Below are positions 1-8,700 of a stretch of DNA of 34,968 nucleotides, piece by piece (the stretch's first letter is position 1; the number at the start of each line of letters is the position of its first letter). Origin of the DNA: Campylobacteraceae bacterium (lineage in GTDB: Bacteria > Campylobacterota > Campylobacteria > Campylobacterales > Campylobacteraceae); NCBI GenBank assembly GCA_012521935.1, contig JAAYLJ010000024.1, forward strand, positions 1 through 34,968, read 5' to 3'. A program made the position numbers and the translations under genes. The notes beneath the pieces were generated by a model, which ran no database searches, was not told where the DNA came from, and saw nothing but the letters and a program-made list of their open reading frames with translations.

Positions 1-1038
1 AACTTTGTTTGGGTTTGGGCTACGGAGTGGGTCTTTTTTATTTATGAAGTCATCGGTGTTTTTGTATTAGTTTACTTCATGAATAGAATTGATAAAAAAA
101 CACACCTTCAACTCACTTATACTTTTGCAATAGCTTCAGTTGGAACTTTGGCTCTTATCATTGGCATTATTAGCTTTATGATGTGGCCTGGTACTGATGC
201 ATATTATGTAACAGGTAGTGCAAGTGACGCATTTTTTGGAATAAACACCTTTCCGCATATGTTTTTGCGCCTTGGTTTCATGTTTATGATGTCTGGAGTA
301 ATTGGCCTTGTCATCTCTAGCGCTATGCGCAAAGAAAACGCGGCTTTATCAGATGAATTAAGCAAAAAAATGGGATATGTAAGCATCATAGGTGGTTTTG
401 TTACACTATTTTTCTTCATTTGGTATATGGGAACCTTGCCAGACAATGCTCATGATGTTTTTGCATTCTCAAAAGATTCTATCATCCAAAATAGAATCAT
501 CCTAACGCTTGTTTTTATGGCATATTTTGCAATTGCTATCATTAAACCAAAACTAATTAATCCAGCTATTGCAAGCTCAATGATAGCTGTTATTCTTATT
601 GCAGGTTTATGGTCTGGTGAAAAGCTTAGAGAGTCTATGAGAAAGCCATATGTGGCAGGACAATACATTTACTCTAATCAACTCATAAGTAGAGATGTTC
701 CAGGGAAAAACATTAAAAGTGAGCTTCCTATTGTTGCAGAAAAAGGGCTTTTGCAGGTAAATCCTTTTGTGCCAGAGCATCTTAAGAGCATTACAGATGA
801 AAATAGACTTGAAGCTGGAGAACTTTTAGCAAAACTAGCTTGTTCAAACTGCCACTCATTAGAGCCAACTGGTGTTTTTAGACCTTTAAAAGATAAGCTA
901 ATAGAGATGGACAAAGAGAGCGTTATGGCTATCTTGTATGCTATTGGGGAGGGTGCATTTTCCTATATGCCAACCTTAAAATTACCTGATACTGAATATG
1001 ATGCTATGGCAGAATACTTAGCATCGCTTAAATACTAA
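1..1038 (+). CDS. CydA-like bd-superfamily oxygen reductase subunit with C-terminal cytochrome c (5' truncated)
   Basis: The frame is open from base 1, so the N-terminus lies outside the window and 345 residues are visible. The first about 30 residues resemble the CydA helix carrying the two conserved glutamates (visible E9 and E16, compare E. coli E99/E107). A later WPG segment matches the CydA GWMQNP region, and visible H86 in TFPHMF sits where the heme b558 ligand H186 lies. After further membrane helices comes a c-type heme site, C281-S-N-C-H285, with a likely axial Met at 323 in SYMP. Known: E. coli CydA has no cytochrome c domain; some bd-superfamily members do and are thought to take electrons from cytochrome c rather than quinol. 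Inferred: membrane oxygen reductase with a periplasmic heme-c tail. It is followed after 9 nt by a second CydA-like gene. The methionine at base 79 is internal, not the start. Confidence 0.8.
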   Translation, partial: NFVWVWATEWVFFIYEVIGVFVLVYFMNRIDKKTHLQLTYTFAIASVGTLALIIGIISFMMWPGTDAYYVTGSASDAFFGINTFPHMFLRLGFMFMMSGVIGLVISSAMRKENAALSDELSKKMGYVSIIGGFVTLFFFIWYMGTLPDNAHDVFAFSKDSIIQNRIILTLVFMAYFAIAIIKPKLINPAIASSMIAVILIAGLWSGEKLRESMRKPYVAGQYIYSNQLISRDVPGKNIKSELPIVAEKGLLQVNPFVPEHLKSITDENRLEAGELLAKLACSNCHSLEPTGVFRPLKDKLIEMDKESVMAILYAIGEGAFSYMPTLKLPDTEYDAMAEYLASLKY

Positions 1039-1047
1039 GGAGAAACA

Positions 1048-2241
1048 ATGGACGCATCTGTATTATTAGCACTAAGAGACCCAGCGGGAGTCCCTTTTTA
1101 TCCTGTTGTCTTTCAAATACTCTATATCTTAACATGGGCTTTGCATATTGCTTTTGTCCTTCTATCTTTAGGTTCATTAGGCTTATCGCTTTATGGCTCA
1201 TCTAAGGGGAGTAGCGATAGAAACTGGCGTATTTTAACACCTCATCTTATTCAAACTGGAAAAATTAGCGTGTCTATTTTGATAGTTTTAGGTGTTGCGC
1301 CTCTTTTGTTTACACAAGTTATTTATGATCTTAACTGGTATGTCACAAATACACTCTCAGGCATGTGGATATTTATCTTTATATATGCTCTAATTGTAGG
1401 ATACTCTATGTACTATTGGTACTACTATGCTAATAAAGCTCAAAAATCTAGTAGTACTCTTATTGGTTTGATTTCTTTTGCTATCTTAATTTTTTCAGGT
1501 ATTTTGATGCACAATTTTACAGTAATATCACTAATGCCTAATGAGTGGATGAATATGTACGCACCAGGTGGAGTGGTAGATACGAGTGGTTGGGTATTTA
1601 GTGTTGATGCAATTAGGCTTGCATTTATGGTTAGTTTGAGCATTCCTGTTGTGGGTATCTTTTTGCAAAACTATAGTCAATTCTTATCCACTAGAAAAGA
1701 TTTTGAAAACTCTTTTATTCAATATAGCGCTAATTTAGGAACTAAACTAGCCATCATTGGGCTACTTATTAGTGCGGTGCTGTTTGTTCTATGGATGCTA
1801 AAAGTTGGATACTTATTCCATCCAATATCTTTAGTCACCATAGCAGGGGTTGTAATGCTATTAGTAATGTCTAAAATGAATAACAATAGTTACTACACAA
1901 CTCTTATTTTGGTTGTGGTTGCTCTTTTAATCTCAAGCGTAAGAGAGCTCATTCGCTTTGATCTTATGATGGATTTGGGCTATAACATTTATGATTATCC
2001 TGTTAATTTGGAAATTCCAACAATCGTTATGTTTCTTGCCACATTTCTTATTATGGGGTTTGTAGGGGTAGCTTATCTTTTAACTATGGCTTGGAAAGTG
2101 GGTAAAAATGAGGGTGTTTTTGATGGATCAAAAGATGCTCTTGTTAGCAAGCTAGGACAATCTACTCTTTATATTATGATAGCGTGGATTGCAATATATT
2201 TTGCATGGGGAATTGGTATTTTATTTAGCAATATTCTCTAA
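1048..2241 (+). CDS. second CydA-like subunit (CydA'-type partner)
   Basis: This 397-residue protein has about nine predicted membrane helices. Its first helix carries H33 in TWALHIAF, matching the heme b595 ligand region of CydA (H19). The LFTQVIYDLNW segment matches the CydA FGTNW region, and SLMPNEWM matches GWMQNP. The helix that should hold the two conserved glutamates (GMWIFIFIYALIVGYSMYYW) has neither, and the b558 ligand His is Arg (DAIRLAF). No CxxCH is present. It therefore looks like a CydA paralogue that has lost catalytic residues and stands in the position of CydB. This resembles the CydA-CydA' pairs described in archaea and in cytochrome-c-bearing bd families. An AGGAGA ribosome site precedes the ATG, and the gene ends just before a strong terminator. 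The alignment was done by eye. Confidence 0.7.
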   Translation: MDASVLLALRDPAGVPFYPVVFQILYILTWALHIAFVLLSLGSLGLSLYGSSKGSSDRNWRILTPHLIQTGKISVSILIVLGVAPLLFTQVIYDLNWYVTNTLSGMWIFIFIYALIVGYSMYYWYYYANKAQKSSSTLIGLISFAILIFSGILMHNFTVISLMPNEWMNMYAPGGVVDTSGWVFSVDAIRLAFMVSLSIPVVGIFLQNYSQFLSTRKDFENSFIQYSANLGTKLAIIGLLISAVLFVLWMLKVGYLFHPISLVTIAGVVMLLVMSKMNNNSYYTTLILVVVALLISSVRELIRFDLMMDLGYNIYDYPVNLEIPTIVMFLATFLIMGFVGVAYLLTMAWKVGKNEGVFDGSKDALVSKLGQSTLYIMIAWIAIYFAWGIGILFSNIL

Positions 2242-2247
2242 AACTAC

Positions 2248-2281
2248 TGTGCCAGACACTCTTTGTTTGGCACATCTTTTT
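2248..2281 (+). terminator. intrinsic terminator of the bd-oxidase genes
   Basis: An 11-bp stem (2248-2258 with 2264-2274, one G-U pair) closes a 5-nt loop and is followed by TCTTTTT. It lies 6 nt after the second oxidase gene's stop codon. Confidence 0.92.
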
Positions 2282-2418
2282 AAACTCATCTTCTTCATTT
2301 ATTATCCTAAGATTTGCATTAAGTCTTTGCATTTGAAAATTTAAGCCCATATGTTTATTGTGAATTTACTAATTAGATAGTTGATACATTAGAATAGGAG
2401 TGTAAGTTTTAATTTAAA

Positions 2419-2495
2419 TGGTGTCCCCAGCAGGAGTCGAACCTGCGGCCTCAAGATTAGGAATCTTGTGCTCTATCCAGCTGAGCTATGAGGAC
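2419..2495 (-). tRNA. tRNA-Arg (anticodon CCU)
   Basis: The 77-nt cloverleaf has acceptor GTCCTCA pairing with TGGGGAC, the GGTTCGACTCC T-arm, and an anticodon stem CAAGA/TCTTG around loop TTCCTAA. The 3' CCA is encoded. It lies 26 nt past the fusA stop codon with no U-tract terminator between, so it is probably the last gene of the superoperon. No clear terminator is visible after it. Confidence 0.96.
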
Positions 2496-2498
2496 ATA

Positions 2499-2518
2499 GC
2501 TAGGGCAAAAGCCCTAGC
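2499..2518 (-). other. hairpin between fusA and tRNA-Arg
   Basis: GCTAGGGC-TTTT-GCCCTAGC is a perfect 8-bp stem with a 4-nt loop, ending 3 nt before the tRNA 5' end. No U-run follows, so an RNA-processing or mRNA-stabilising role is more likely than termination. Confidence 0.75.
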
Positions 2519-2521
2519 AGT

Positions 2522-4600
2522 TTAACCATTTCTTCTTTTAATAATCTCTTCAGTTACATTTCGTGGAACTTCTGCGTAGTGATCAAACTCCATTGAATAG
2601 CTAGCTCTTCCTTGAGTTTGACTTCTAAGATCAGTTGCATACCCAAACATTTCTGATAGTGGGCAAAACGCATTAACTATCTTATTGCCAGATCTCTCAT
2701 CCATTGAGTTAACTTGACCGCGTCTTCTATTGATATCTCCAATAACATCGCCCATGAAATCTTCTGGAGTCTCTACTTCAACCTTCATGATAGGCTCTAA
2801 AATGACTGGATTAGCCTTTTTAGCACCAGCCTTAAAACACATTGAAGCAGCTAGTTTAAACGCCATTTCGGAAGAGTCAACCTCATGGTAAGAACCATCA
2901 TAAACAGTAACCTTAACATCTTCCACTGGATATCCTGCCAAGATACCACTTTGCATAGCTTCTTGACACCCTTTATCAACAGCAGGGATATACTCTCTTG
3001 GAATCACCCCACCCTTAATTTCATTTACAAACTCATATCCAGTACCTTGATCTTTTGGCTCAAGTCTTAAGTAAACATGTCCATATTGTCCTCTACCACC
3101 AGACTGTTTTGCATACTTATGCTCTTGTGTAACAGTTTGTTTAATAGTCTCTCTATATGCAACTTGTGGTTGTCCAACTTCAGCATCAACTTTAAACTCT
3201 CTAAGAAGTCTATCGATAATAATTTCAAGGTGTAGCTCACCCATACCAGATATGATAGTCTGTCCACTCTCTTCATCTGTTTTAACTTGGAAAGATGGAT
3301 CTTCTTGGGCTAATTTTTGTAAAGCTGTTCCCATTTTTTCTTGATCTGCTTTTGTTTTTGGCTCAACTGCAACAGAGATAACAGGATCTGGAAAATCCAT
3401 TCTCTCTAAAATAACCTTATCTTTTTCAGATGATAAAGTTTCACCAGTTAAAGTCTCTTTAAGTCCTACTACAGCGCCAATTTCACCTGCATAAAGAGCT
3501 TTAATCTCTTCTCTTTTATTTGCATGCATTTTAAGAAGTCTTCCAACTCTCTCTTTCTTATTTTTCAAGCTGTTGTAAGCATAACTTCCACTTTCTAAAA
3601 TACCTCTATATACTCTAACAAAAGCAAGTTGTCCTACAAAAGGATCTGTCATGATTTTAAATGCAAGTGCTGCAAATTCACCATCATCAGTAGATTTAAC
3701 AATTGTTTCAGAGCCATCCTCATACTCACCTTTAATGGAAGCAACCTCTGTTGGGGCAGGCATGTACTCAACTACTGCATCAAGCAAAGGTTGTACACCC
3801 TTATTTTTAAATGAAGTACCACATACCATAGGAACAATTGTCATTGCGTGGCAAGCTGCTTTAATACCTGCTTTTATCTCTTCAATACTAAGCTCTTCAC
3901 CAGATAGATACTTTTCCATTAATTCATCACTTGTTTCAGCGATGGATTCAACTAAATGATCTTTATATGAATTTGCTTTTTCAACTAAATCAGCTGGGAT
4001 TTCTACTGTTTGATAGTTTGAGCCTAAAGCTGCATCATCTTCCCAAATATATGCTTTCATTTCAACTAAATCCACTACGCCTTTAAAGTTCTCTTCTGCG
4101 CCTATTGGGATTTGAATTGGAACTGGATTAGCTTTTAATCTCTCTTTAATTTGCTTTTCAACTGTATAAAAATCTGCTCCTGTTCTATCCATTTTATTTA
4201 CATAGACCATTCTTGGAACTTTATATCTATTTGCTTGTCTCCAAACAGTTTCAGATTGTGGTTGAACTCCACCAACTGCACAAAACACTGCAACTGCTCC
4301 ATCTAAAACTCTCATAGATCTTTCAACTTCAATAGTAAAGTCAACGTGTCCTGGAGTGTCTATAATGTTTATTTGATGATCTTTCCATGAGCAAGTTACC
4401 GCAGCAGAAGTAATAGTAATACCTCGTTCTTTCTCTTGATCCATCCAGTCTGTAGTTGCTGAACCCTCGTGAGTTTCACCTAGTTTATGTGACATACCTG
4501 TATAAAAAAGTATTCTTTCAGTTGTTGTTGTTTTACCAGCATCAATATGTGCTGCAATTCCTATATTTCTTACCTTTTCAATTGGGGTTTTTCTTGACAT
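2522..4600 (-). CDS. fusA: translation elongation factor G
   Basis: This 692-residue GTPase drives ribosomal translocation and, with the ribosome recycling factor, subunit splitting. The N-terminal GTPase motifs are intact: AHIDAGKT (P-loop), the ERGITITSAA switch region, DTPGH and NKMD. Domains II-V follow, including the domain IV segment with GGRGQYGHV and the C-terminal PLSEMFGYATDLRS. The length is normal for the family. The ATG is preceded by AAGGA. It is the last protein gene of the rpsL-rpsG-fusA (str) segment, 56 nt after rpsG. Unlike the E. coli arrangement, tuf is not downstream but lies at the head of the block. A hairpin separates it from rpsG and may set its expression relative to S7. 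Confidence 0.98.
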   Translation of the reverse strand: MSRKTPIEKVRNIGIAAHIDAGKTTTTERILFYTGMSHKLGETHEGSATTDWMDQEKERGITITSAAVTCSWKDHQINIIDTPGHVDFTIEVERSMRVLDGAVAVFCAVGGVQPQSETVWRQANRYKVPRMVYVNKMDRTGADFYTVEKQIKERLKANPVPIQIPIGAEENFKGVVDLVEMKAYIWEDDAALGSNYQTVEIPADLVEKANSYKDHLVESIAETSDELMEKYLSGEELSIEEIKAGIKAACHAMTIVPMVCGTSFKNKGVQPLLDAVVEYMPAPTEVASIKGEYEDGSETIVKSTDDGEFAALAFKIMTDPFVGQLAFVRVYRGILESGSYAYNSLKNKKERVGRLLKMHANKREEIKALYAGEIGAVVGLKETLTGETLSSEKDKVILERMDFPDPVISVAVEPKTKADQEKMGTALQKLAQEDPSFQVKTDEESGQTIISGMGELHLEIIIDRLLREFKVDAEVGQPQVAYRETIKQTVTQEHKYAKQSGGRGQYGHVYLRLEPKDQGTGYEFVNEIKGGVIPREYIPAVDKGCQEAMQSGILAGYPVEDVKVTVYDGSYHEVDSSEMAFKLAASMCFKAGAKKANPVILEPIMKVEVETPEDFMGDVIGDINRRRGQVNSMDERSGNKIVNAFCPLSEMFGYATDLRSQTQGRASYSMEFDHYAEVPRNVTEEIIKRRNG

Positions 4601-4628
4601 TTTAAGTTTCCTTGTCTTTTATTCAAAA

Positions 4629-4646
4629 GGTGGCAAAGATGCCACC
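4629..4646 (-). other. rpsG-fusA intercistronic hairpin (possible attenuator)
   Basis: GGTGGCA-TCTT-TGCCACC forms a perfect 7-bp stem, followed by TTTTG on the transcribed strand. The short U-run suggests at most partial termination. It lies between the rpsG stop codon and the fusA ribosome site. Confidence 0.65.
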
Positions 4647-4656
4647 ACTACATTTT

Positions 4657-5124
4657 TTACCAGCGGTAGTGAGCAAATGCTTTATTTGCTTCTGCCATTT
4701 TGTAAGTATCCTCTTTCTTCTTAAACGCTGCTCCTCTTGAGTGAGACGCATCTAAAAGCTCATTAGCTAATCTTTCAATCATAGTTCTTTCGCTTCTTTT
4801 TCTAGCAAATGTTATTATCCATCTAATGGCTAAAGCTTGCTGTCTAGCAGGTCTTACTTCTACTGGAACTTGATATGTAGCTCCACCAACTCTTCTGCTT
4901 TTAACTTCCATAACTGGTTTTACATTTTCAATAGCTGTATTAAAAACATCTATCCCTTTATCTTCGCCTCTTGATTCAGCTAAATTGATAGCACCATACA
5001 TAATCTTTGTAGCAATGCTTTTTTTTCCATCAAGCATTAAAGCATTAATAAATTTTGTGATAATTTTATTGTTGTAGATTGGATCAGGTAAAACTTCCCT
5101 GATTTGGGCTCTTCTTCTTCTCAT
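4657..5124 (-). CDS. rpsG: 30S ribosomal protein S7
   Basis: This 155-residue primary binder of the 16S rRNA 3' major domain starts with the family signature MRRRRAQIREVLPDP. It contains the rRNA-contacting SRRVGGATYQVPVEVRP segment and ends KAFAHYRW, as expected. An AAGGA site precedes the ATG. It lies between rpsL (77-nt gap) and fusA (56-nt gap). In E. coli, S7 represses its own operon by binding the S12-S7 gap. The gap here is long enough to hold such a site, but I could not identify a matching structure. Confidence 0.97.
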   Translation of the reverse strand: MRRRRAQIREVLPDPIYNNKIITKFINALMLDGKKSIATKIMYGAINLAESRGEDKGIDVFNTAIENVKPVMEVKSRRVGGATYQVPVEVRPARQQALAIRWIITFARKRSERTMIERLANELLDASHSRGAAFKKKEDTYKMAEANKAFAHYRW

Positions 5125-5201
5125 AATTTTCCTTCAAATTGATTGGCAATTTTACTCAAACGCTACCTACACTCAAAAATGGGCAGCATCTGCATTAATT
5201 G

Positions 5202-5576
5202 TTATTTTTTAGGTCTTTTTGTACCGTACTTACTTCTTGAAACCTGTCTATTAGCAACACCTGCTGTATCAAGCGCTCCACGCACAATGTGATACTTAAC
5301 ACCTGGTAAGTCTTTAACACGACCGCCTCTTACTAAAACAATGGAGTGCTCTTGTAAGTTGTGGCCTTCACCACCAATGTAACTAATGACTTCAAAACCG
5401 CTTGTTAGTCTAACTTTAGCAACTTTTCTAAGTGCTGAGTTTGGTTTTTTAGGGGTTGTTGTATAAACCCTAGTACAAACTCCTCTTCTTTGTGGGCAAT
5501 TAACAAGTGCTGGTGATTTTGATTTTTTAATCACTTTTTTGCGCTCATTTCTTACCAATTGATTAATGGTTGGCAC
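5202..5576 (-). CDS. rpsL: 30S ribosomal protein S12
   Basis: This 124-residue decoding-centre protein carries the conserved TTTPKKPNSALRKVAKVRL stretch and the GGRVKDLPGVKYH loop. The lysines changed in streptomycin-resistant mutants of other bacteria are both wild type (K43/K44 region and the lysine of GRVKDLPG). The GAAGGAAAG ribosome site sits directly before the ATG. It is the first gene after rpoC. The 129-nt gap upstream holds a strong hairpin and an AT-rich stretch that could carry an internal promoter, so S12/S7/EF-G may be partly uncoupled from rpoBC. Confidence 0.98.
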   Translation of the reverse strand: MPTINQLVRNERKKVIKKSKSPALVNCPQRRGVCTRVYTTTPKKPNSALRKVAKVRLTSGFEVISYIGGEGHNLQEHSIVLVRGGRVKDLPGVKYHIVRGALDTAGVANRQVSRSKYGTKRPKK

Positions 5577-5670
5577 ATTCTTTCCTTCATCTTTTTAAGT
5601 TTCGTATCTGCAAAAATACGCGCTATTTTATTTAAATAATCCTTATAAAAAGGTTAATTTAAGCATATTT

Positions 5671-5701
5671 AAAGCCCTTTATGTTTTATGAAAAGGGCTT
5701 T
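5671..5701. terminator. rpoC-rpsL hairpin, U-run on the plus strand
   Basis: AAAGCCCTTT and AAAGGGCTTT form a perfect 10-bp stem around an 11-nt loop. On the plus strand TTTTTTATT follows, making a good intrinsic terminator against antisense transcription into rpoC. On the operon (minus) strand only the stem's own TTT and then AAATAT follow, so termination there should be weak or partial. Confidence 0.7.
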
Positions 5702-5705
5702 TTTA

Positions 5706-8700
5706 TTAACACTCTTTTAATTTAATTGAGTTTTCTTTATATAAACCTGTTCCAACAGGAATCATTCGACCTAAGATAACATTCTCTTTCAAGTCCTCTA
5801 GGTAGTCAAACCTTGCGGCAATGCTAGCTTCGGTTAAAACTTTTGTAGTCTCTTGGAATGAAGCAGCTGAAATGATACTATCACTAGCAATTGCTGCTCT
5901 AGTCACCCCTAAAAGTACAGGCTCAGCAATGGCAGGCTCTCCACCAATACTCATTATGCGCTGGTTTTCTTCAGTAAATTTACGCCTAGAGACCATATCA
6001 CCAACTATGAAGTTTGTATCTCCACTATCAACTATCTTAATTTGTCTAAGCATTTGCGACACAATAACTTCAATATGCTTATCAGCAATCGCAACACCTT
6101 GTCTTCTATATACTTGTTGTATCTCACTAATTAAATAGTAGTGAAGTGCTTTTTCGCCAAGAATTCTTAATACATCATGACTTGAAATAGTCCCATCAGA
6201 TAGCCTCTCACCTGCGTGAACAAACTCACCTGCTCTTACATGGATTTGACGATTTTTATCTACTAAATACTCGCTACTGTTTCCATCACTTGCCTCTATG
6301 ATGATTCTTTCTCTAGATCTAAGTGGTTTTCCAAATCTAACAACTCCATCTATCTCAGCTACAACAGCAGCGTTTTTTGGCCTTCTAGCTTCAAAAAGTT
6401 CACTAACTCTTGGAAGACCGCCAGTAATATCTTTTGACTTTGCAACAGCTTTTGGTGTACGACCTAAAATATCAGCTATCTCAACTCTAGCTCCATTTTG
6501 AACATAAACACCTGTTTTTGGCTCAAGTTGATACTTAATAATCTTACCTGAATCAGTTGCAATGACTAAAGTAGGCTTAGTGCCTGAGGGTAGATACTCA
6601 TTTATTACTAATCTACTTTGACCTGTTAAATCATCATACTGTTCTGTTGCACTATATCCTGGCTCAATCTCTTCAAAAGCAACAACTCCACCCTCTTCTG
6701 CAATAATTGGAGTTGAGTAAGGATCCCACTCAGCCACAACAACTTGCTCATTTCCATTTGGTGCAGCGATGAGGCTTTTAGCTGTTACATTTGATTTATC
6801 ATTAACTTCAATGATTGAATTTCTAGGGATATAGTATCTTACTGCTTCTCTATCATCTTTATCTGCAATAACAGCAAAGAGTCCTTTTTCTTTAACTATA
6901 TCTCCTTTTTTAACACCATAACTTCTTTCTAAATAATCGCCCTTTAAGATGTAAAACTTAATCTCGCCAACAGCATCAGCAAAGATTTTTTTCACAACAG
7001 GCTCTCCATCTTCAACTCTAAGTTCACTTGCAAAAGGGATACGATTTGGTATATTCCACCCCTCTTTTATCACCTCTACAATGCTCTCATTCTCTTTTAT
7101 CTTCTCTTTACTCTCATAAGGCATAAAGAATTTACCCTCTACCTTGCCACCAACTCCAGCAAGCTCGTTTGGTTTAGCAAAGTCATTTCTTCTAAGAGCA
7201 TACTTAACGCTGTTCTCTTTGCCTTCTACTGAAATGATAATCTCTTCATGAGCAACTTCTACATTCAAAACTCCATCAAAAGGAGCTTTAATTTTTGGCT
7301 CAACAAGTAAGATTGCAGCATTTCTTCTATTTGCCACAATAGTTTTACCCTCTTTAGTTGTATATGTTTTTAAGTTGTAAAAGCGGATAAATCCCTCTTT
7401 TTTAGCTAATACTTGTCTATCTTGTTGCTCAGTTGAAGCTGTTCCACCAATGTGGAAAGTTCTAAGAGTAAGCTGCGTTCCAGGCTCTCCAATGGACTGA
7501 GCTGAAATAATTCCAACAGCTTCTCCTGGTTTTACTATCTTTCCTTCACCAAGATTTATTCCATAACATTTTGCACAAACACCCTTTGGTGCTTTACAAG
7601 TGATTGGGGTTCTAATGGTGACTGATTTAATGCCAGCTTCTACTAAAGATTTAGCTTTCTCTTCATCAATTAAAGTGCCCTCAGTAAATAGCATCTCATT
7701 TGTGATAGCGTCAATTACATCCTCAGCTAAAACTCTACCATGTAGTCTTTCTTCAAGTTTTTCAATAACTTCACCACTATCAGTGATTTCAGTAATCTCT
7801 ACACCCTCGTGAGTACCGCAATCTTCCATACTCACCTTAACATTTTGCGCAACGTCAATAAGTTTTCTAGTTAAATACCCAGCATTTGCTGTTTTTAGCG
7901 CGGTATCTGCTAAACCTTTTCTAGCTCCATGAGTTGAAATGAAATACTCTAAAACATTTAATCCTTCACGGAAATTTGATGTAATTGGAGTTTCAATAAT
8001 GGAACCATCGGGCTTAGCCATCAAACCTCTCATTCCAGCTAACTGTCTAATTTGCGCGGCACTACCTCTAGCTCCAGAATCTGCCATCATAAATATTGAG
8101 TTAAAGCCACTATTGTCGCTTTGGACAATCTTCATCATGTCTGAGGCTACTATATTGTTTGTGCTTGTCCAAATATCTACAATTTTATTGTATCTCTCAC
8201 TATCAGTTAAGAGTCCTGCGCCAAATTGTTGTTGGATTTCACGCACTTTCTTTTTAGCATCTTCAATATGTTTTTTCTTTGAATCTGGTACTTTTATATC
8301 ATCAATTGAGATTGAAATGCCAGCATTGGTAGCATATTTAAACCCAATTGTTTTTAAATTATCTAAAAACTCAGCAGTAACTGCATATCCACCAATTTTA
8401 AAGATATGATCTACCAAAGCACCAATATTTTTCTTCTTTAAAACTATATTCCAAAGAGATTCAGGAACAAAATCTGGCAAGATTGATTTTAAGATTAATC
8501 TACCTGCTGTTGTAAAAAGCGTTCTGCCCTCAATTACAGTTTTAATTTTTGCATGAATATCAAGCGCATTCATCTCTAAAGCTATCATCACTTCATCAGC
8601 ATCTGCAAATAGCTTATTTGAGCCTTTGACATCTGTTTTTTCTAAAGATAGATAATAAATTCCTAAAACCATATCTTGAGTTGGGACTGTAATAGCCTTA

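Noticed and set aside
5577..5670. Internal promoter for rpsL (TATAAG and TAAAAT-like boxes)
   Set aside because: The region is AT-rich with several equally weak boxes and no -35, so no single promoter can be defended.
7939..8409. 156-codon plus-strand open frame inside rpoC
   Set aside because: It is antisense to a conserved essential gene, with no family match or ribosome site.
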